From NCBI GenBank assembly GCA_027323595.1, contig DAHWBL010000432.1, forward strand, positions 1-8,684: a DNA stretch of 8,684 bases. The letters run 5' to 3'. The DNA comes from Acetobacteraceae bacterium (lineage in GTDB: Bacteria; Pseudomonadota; Alphaproteobacteria; Acetobacterales; Acetobacteraceae). Under the pieces are notes generated by a model. That model saw only the letters and a list, made by a program, of their open reading frames with translations, did no database searches and had not been told where the DNA came from. This document shows positions 5,654 to 8,684 of the stretch, in pieces (position 1 is the stretch's first letter; every line of letters begins with the position of its first letter). A program made the position numbers and the translations under genes.

Positions 5654-7744
5654 ATGAACAGTGACACCGCGATGGTCGAACCTGGACTGGAAGAAGTGGG
5701 GCCGGGAGAGGCGGGGCCGGAAGCAGCGGGGCCGGATGCGCCGGTGTGGCGGGAGGAGGCGGCGTCGCGGCCGCTGTTGCTGCTGTTGGCGGCGCTGGCC
5801 TGGCTGGCGGTGGCGACGGCGGTGATCTCGGGCTGGCTGGTGCTCGATCTGCGCAGCCCGCGCGGCGACTGGCAGCGCGAGGCGCGGGTGGTGATAGGCG
5901 CGGCGAGCCTGTTCGAACTGGTGCTGGGCGGGCTCGGTGCGCTGATGCTGCGGCAGTGGCGCGCGCAGCGCCGCTTGGTCCGCGCGCTGGCCGGGCAGGA
6001 GGCGGCGCTGCTGCTGGCGCGCGAGCGGACTCGCGCCGCGCAGGCGCTGAACGTGCAGAACCGGCGGTTCGAGGCGGCGCTGTCCAACATGTCGCAGGCG
6101 CTGGCGCTGCTGGATCGCGACGATCGGCTGCTGGTGGCCAACCATCGGCTGGGCGAGATGCTGGGGCTGGAGGCGGCGGCGATGGTGCCGGGGACCGGCT
6201 TTGCCGCGCTGCTGCGCGCCGCGGGCGGCGGCTGGCTGCCGGCGGGCGATATCGGCCTGTTCGCCGCGCGCGTCGCCGGGCTGCGGGCGGCGGGGTGTCA
6301 CGACACGATTGTGCTGGAGCCGGGCGTGCGGGACGCGTGCGGCGGCCTGTCGGTGGCGATGAGCTATGAGCCGATGGACGATGGCGGCTGGCTGCTCACC
6401 TGCAAGAACATCACCGCCCGGCGGCGGGCGGAGGCGCGCATCATCCACATGGCGCACCACGACGCGCTGACCGGGCTGCCCAACCGGGTGCTGTTTCACG
6501 ACCATCTGGAGGCGGCGCTGCGCCGCGCGCGCGACGGGCAGGCGGCGGCGGTGCTGTGCCTGGACCTGGATTTTTTCAAGAACGTCAATGACTCGCTGGG
6601 CCATCACATCGGCGACGAGCTGCTGCGCGCGGTGACCGCGCGGCTGCGCAGCGAGCTGCGCGAGGGCGATCTGGTGGCGCGGCTGGGTGGCGACGAGTTC
6701 GCCTTCATCCAGTCCGACGCGGCCCAGCCGGTGGCCGCCGAGGCGCTGGCGCAGCGGATCATCGGGCTGCTCGGTGCGCCCTATGAGGTGGCCGGCCATG
6801 AGCTGGTGATCGGGGCGAGCATCGGCATCGCGCTGGTCGGCGCGGATGGCACGGATGCCGACACGCTGCTGCGCAACGCCGACCTCGCGCTGTACCAGGC
6901 CAAGGCGGACGGGCGCGGGGTGGCGCGGCGGTTCGACCGGCAGATGGACGCGGCGGTGCAGGAGCGCCGGGCGCTGGAGATGGATCTGCGCCGGGCGCTG
7001 GAGCATGACGAGCTGCGGGTGCATTACCAGCCGCTCATTAACGTTCAGACCCGTGCGATCAGCGGGTTCGAGGCGCTGCTGCGCTGGCAGCACCCTGGCC
7101 GCGGGCTGGTGTCGCCGACCGAGTTCGTGCCGCTGGCCGAGGAGATCGGGCTGATCGTGCCGATCGGCGAGTGGGTGCTGCGGCGGGCGTGTCGCGATGC
7201 GGTGGATTGGCCTGACGAGGTGAAGGTGGCGGTCAATCTGTCGCCGGTGCAGGTGGGGCGGGCCGGGCTGCTGGAGATGGTGGCCGACGCGCTGCGCGAC
7301 AGCGGGCTGCGGCCGGGGCGGCTGGAGCTGGAGATCACCGAAGGGGCGATGCTGGAGGACACCGTGGCGACTCTGGCCACGCTGGACGCGCTGCATCGGC
7401 TGGGGGTGCGCATCGCGATGGATGATTTCGGCACCGGCTATTCGTCGCTCAGCTATCTGCGCCGGTTTCCGTTCGACAAGGTGAAGATCGACCGCTCCTT
7501 CGTCGAGGGGCTGGGGCAGGGCGGCGATTGCGACGCGATCGTGGGGGCGGTGACGCAACTATGCGGGCGGCTGGGCATGACCACCACCGCCGAGGGGGTG
7601 GAGACCGAGGCGCAGATGCGGCTGCTGACGCTGGGGCGCTGCACCGAGGTGCAGGGGTTTTTGTTCAGCCAGGCGCGGCCGGCGCATGAGGCGGCGGCGC
7701 TGTGCCGGATCCTGCCGCCGATGGTGGCGCCGGCGGCGGCGTGA
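5654..7744 (+). CDS. Membrane-anchored PAS-GGDEF-EAL protein (c-di-GMP diguanylate cyclase/phosphodiesterase)
   Basis: Numbering here is from the upstream ATG at 5642 (700 residues). The order is an acidic Gly/Pro/Ala N-terminus, two hydrophobic helices (about 44-69 and 83-103), a helical linker, a PAS-like sensor (about 142-260, F-E-A-A-L-S-N-M-S-Q-A-L-A-L-L-D), then GGDEF and EAL domains. The cyclase site G-G-D-E-F (349-353) is canonical, and the product-inhibition site R340-E-G-D343 stands five residues before it. EAL is intact: E-A-L-L-R-W (477-482), I-T-E-G (565-568), D-D-F-G-T-G-Y-S-S (594-602), K-I-D-R (615-618) and A-E-G-V-E-T (650-655). Both c-di-GMP synthesis and hydrolysis are therefore possible. 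I prefer ATG 5654 (696 residues) because GAGG (5644-5647) sits 6 nt upstream; ATG 5642 has no good ribosome-binding site. The short loop between the helices suggests the PAS senses a cytoplasmic cue. Family is certain; net activity is not predictable. Confidence 0.95.
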   Translation: MNSDTAMVEPGLEEVGPGEAGPEAAGPDAPVWREEAASRPLLLLLAALAWLAVATAVISGWLVLDLRSPRGDWQREARVVIGAASLFELVLGGLGALMLRQWRAQRRLVRALAGQEAALLLARERTRAAQALNVQNRRFEAALSNMSQALALLDRDDRLLVANHRLGEMLGLEAAAMVPGTGFAALLRAAGGGWLPAGDIGLFAARVAGLRAAGCHDTIVLEPGVRDACGGLSVAMSYEPMDDGGWLLTCKNITARRRAEARIIHMAHHDALTGLPNRVLFHDHLEAALRRARDGQAAAVLCLDLDFFKNVNDSLGHHIGDELLRAVTARLRSELREGDLVARLGGDEFAFIQSDAAQPVAAEALAQRIIGLLGAPYEVAGHELVIGASIGIALVGADGTDADTLLRNADLALYQAKADGRGVARRFDRQMDAAVQERRALEMDLRRALEHDELRVHYQPLINVQTRAISGFEALLRWQHPGRGLVSPTEFVPLAEEIGLIVPIGEWVLRRACRDAVDWPDEVKVAVNLSPVQVGRAGLLEMVADALRDSGLRPGRLELEITEGAMLEDTVATLATLDALHRLGVRIAMDDFGTGYSSLSYLRRFPFDKVKIDRSFVEGLGQGGDCDAIVGAVTQLCGRLGMTTTAEGVETEAQMRLLTLGRCTEVQGFLFSQARPAHEAAALCRILPPMVAPAAA
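5698..5742 (+). repeat. Three 15-bp tandem repeats in the GGDEF-EAL gene (5-residue G-P repeat)
   Basis: GGGGCCGG recurs at 5698, 5713 and 5728 with an exact 15-bp period. The units encode G-P-G-E-A, G-P-E-A-A and G-P-D-A-P in the cytoplasmic N-terminal tail before the first membrane helix. The period is a multiple of three, so changes in copy number would stay in frame. Confidence 0.65.
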
Positions 7745-7788
7745 ATCTTATTTATAGAGTTATCTCAAAATTAAGAGGCTTCATATCT

Positions 7789-7812
7789 TTTTTCGGAAAA
7801 TCATCCGAAAAA
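7789..7812. repeat. Perfect 9-bp inverted repeat, candidate operator
   Basis: TTTTTCGGA (7789-7797) and TCCGAAAAA (7804-7812) are exact reverse complements separated by 6 nt. The repeat ends 2 bp before the TTGACT -35-like hexamer. It has T before and A after the stem, the opposite of an intrinsic terminator, so a protein-binding operator is more likely than a terminator. Confidence 0.55.
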
Positions 7813-7814
7813 TC

Positions 7815-7844
7815 TTGACTCCGGTGCGTGATCGGAATTACAGA
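7815..7844 (+). promoter_or_regulatory. Candidate sigma70-type promoter for the PEP-CTERM gene
   Basis: TTGACT (7815-7820) matches the -35 consensus in five of six positions. TACAGA (7839-7844), 18 nt downstream, is only a partial -10 (three of six). It would give a leader of roughly 27 nt before the ATG at 7879. A GACTC (GANTC) methylation-type site at 7817-7821 overlaps the -35 element. Confidence 0.4.
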
Positions 7845-7867
7845 GCGTTCAGATGACCACCGGTCTT

Positions 7868-7873
7868 GGGGGA
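7868..7873 (+). promoter_or_regulatory. Ribosome-binding site GGGGGA for the PEP-CTERM gene
   Basis: GGGGGA ends 5 nt before ATG 7879, supporting that start over the in-frame ATG at 7894. Confidence 0.6.
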
Positions 7874-7878
7874 CGGAT

Positions 7879-8684
7879 ATGAACCAGCCGCTTATGAACA
7901 AGCTGCTTTTGGCACTCGCCGCGCTGGCCATCGCGCCGGCCGCGCAGGCCGCCACCAACCTGGTGGTCAATGGCGGATTCGAGAGCAGCACCGGCGGCAC
8001 CGCCGTCAATGGCGGGGTGACCGGCCAGTTCATCCCGAACGGCAACGACCCGAACGGCAACAGCTTTAACGTCAACTACGGCTATAATCCGGTGCAGCTG
8101 ACCGGCTGGTACGAGTATTCGACCAGCGCCAACCAGGGCTCGCCGTTCAACTTCCTGGTCGCCAAGGGCACGGTGTTCACCTCCGGCTTTTCCGACAACT
8201 GGGACCAGGGTTATCGCACCATCCACCAGGGCAGCGCGCCGAGCTCGGCGGCCTACAGCCCGGCCGGCGGCAATTTCCTGATGATGGATGCGGGCTATCA
8301 CCCGACCGCGATCAACCAGAACATCTCCGGGCTGGTGGATGGCGCCAGCTACACCCTGACATTCGACTGGGCGGCGACCCAGTGGAGCCAGGCGACCGGC
8401 AACACCACCCAGGACATCCAGACCACCATCGGCAACAGCACCCTGACCACCAGCACCTATGATCTGGGCAGCGGCCAGTTCAGCGGCTGGATGCAGGCGA
8501 GCGAGACCTTCACCTATGAGGGCACCAACAACGTGCTGAGCTTCCTGGCGCAGGGCACGCCGATGAGCCTGCCGCCGTCGGTGCTGATCGACGGAATTTC
8601 GCTGACCGCCAACGGCGGTTCCAACGGCAACCCGAACGTGGTGCCCGAGCCCACCACCTGGGGGCTGCTGCTGGTGGGCGCCGG
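7879..8684 (+). CDS. Secreted PEP-CTERM sorting-domain protein, 3' end beyond the window
   Basis: The frame is open from ATG 7879 to the window end (268 codons). A clear signal peptide has K8, a hydrophobic core L-L-L-A-L-A-A-L-A-I-A and a likely cut after A-Q-A (residue 24). The mature part starts N-L-V-V-N-G-G-F-E, typical of beta-rich, carbohydrate-binding-like exported domains. It continues with N/G/T/S-rich sequence and then Y-T-L-T-F-D-W-A-A, L-S-F-L-A-Q-G-T-P and V-L-I-D-G-I-S-L. The visible end is V-P-E-P-T-T-W-G-L-L-L-V-G-A-G (V255, P-E-P at 256-258), the start of a PEP-CTERM signal; the rest of the helix and the basic tail should follow past 8684. Such proteins are exported by Sec, then handled by an exosortase at the membrane, mainly in EPS-producing Gram-negatives. 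No exosortase is visible here. Its promoter region is separate from the GGDEF-EAL gene, so it is probably transcribed alone. Function beyond export is unknown. Confidence 0.88.
   Translation, partial: MNQPLMNKLLLALAALAIAPAAQAATNLVVNGGFESSTGGTAVNGGVTGQFIPNGNDPNGNSFNVNYGYNPVQLTGWYEYSTSANQGSPFNFLVAKGTVFTSGFSDNWDQGYRTIHQGSAPSSAAYSPAGGNFLMMDAGYHPTAINQNISGLVDGASYTLTFDWAATQWSQATGNTTQDIQTTIGNSTLTTSTYDLGSGQFSGWMQASETFTYEGTNNVLSFLAQGTPMSLPPSVLIDGISLTANGGSNGNPNVVPEPTTWGLLLVGA

Larger units (their letters stand above)
7745..7878 (+). promoter_or_regulatory. AT-rich intergenic region upstream of the PEP-CTERM gene
   Basis: These 134 bp are strikingly AT-rich against their surroundings, especially 7745-7816. 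They hold a perfect 9-bp inverted repeat (7789-7812), a promoter-like TTGACT (7815-7820) and a purine-rich ribosome-binding site. No clear rho-independent terminator for the preceding GGDEF-EAL gene was found. Confidence 0.6.

Noticed and set aside
5630..7558. 642-codon open frame on the minus strand opposite the GGDEF-EAL gene
   Set aside because: Its H/R/Q/P-rich translation has no recognisable motif and mirrors a strongly supported gene. Long antisense open frames are expected in very GC-rich DNA.
7770..7793. Possible rho-independent terminator AAGAGGCTT followed by T6
   Set aside because: The stem is only about 3 bp and is separated from the T run by 8 nt or more, too weak to call.
7752..8075. 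107-codon minus-strand open frame across the AT-rich spacer and PEP-CTERM start
   Set aside because: It is antisense to the signal peptide and body of a convincing exported protein and shows no known domain.

Overview
The window is very GC-rich bacterial DNA, densely coding on both strands, with the strong third-position G/C preference typical of high-GC alphaproteobacteria. The gene content points the same way: an NDP-forming acyl-CoA synthetase, a compact glycosyltransferase/FkbM cluster, a membrane PAS-GGDEF-EAL protein and a PEP-CTERM protein. This looks most like Rhodospirillales/Acetobacteraceae, but that placement is an inference from gene style. No rRNA, tRNA, CRISPR array or insertion sequence was seen.

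Layout. (1) Positions 2-1558 (+): the 3' part of an acetate--CoA ligase family (ADP-forming acyl-CoA synthetase) gene, interrupted by one in-frame TAG at 1070-1072 exactly where the conserved ATP-grasp 'HKTEAG' lysine is expected. (2) 1588-2673 (-): a GT4 glycosyltransferase, convergent with (1). The junction carries a 28/29-bp tandem duplication that contains the stop codons of both genes. (3) 2746-3657 (+): a GT9 (heptosyltransferase-type) glycosyltransferase, divergent from (2). (4) 3654-4406 (+): an FkbM-family methyltransferase, coupled to (3) by an ATGA overlap. (5) 4388-5533 (-): a second GT4 glycosyltransferase, whose 3' end overlaps that of (4). (6) 5654-7744 (+): a membrane-anchored PAS-GGDEF-EAL protein with canonical c-di-GMP synthase, inhibitory-site and phosphodiesterase motifs. 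(7) After a 134-bp AT-rich spacer with a promoter-like sequence and a perfect inverted repeat, 7879-8684 (+): a secreted PEP-CTERM protein cut by the window end just after its V-P-E-P motif.

How the genes fit together. Genes 2-5 look like a small cell-surface glycan (LPS core, O-antigen or exopolysaccharide) assembly and decoration cluster. Gene 6 could tune the c-di-GMP pool that commonly governs exopolysaccharide and biofilm output. Gene 7 belongs to a class of exported proteins that is anchored or processed by exosortase and is usually found in EPS-producing bacteria. A shared surface or biofilm theme is plausible but inferred. Nothing in the window proves a new system. The most notable signals are the amber codon in the ligase gene, the tandem duplication over the convergent stops, the symmetric 9-bp element in front of the two divergent glycosyltransferase genes, and the inverted repeat next to the PEP-CTERM promoter.
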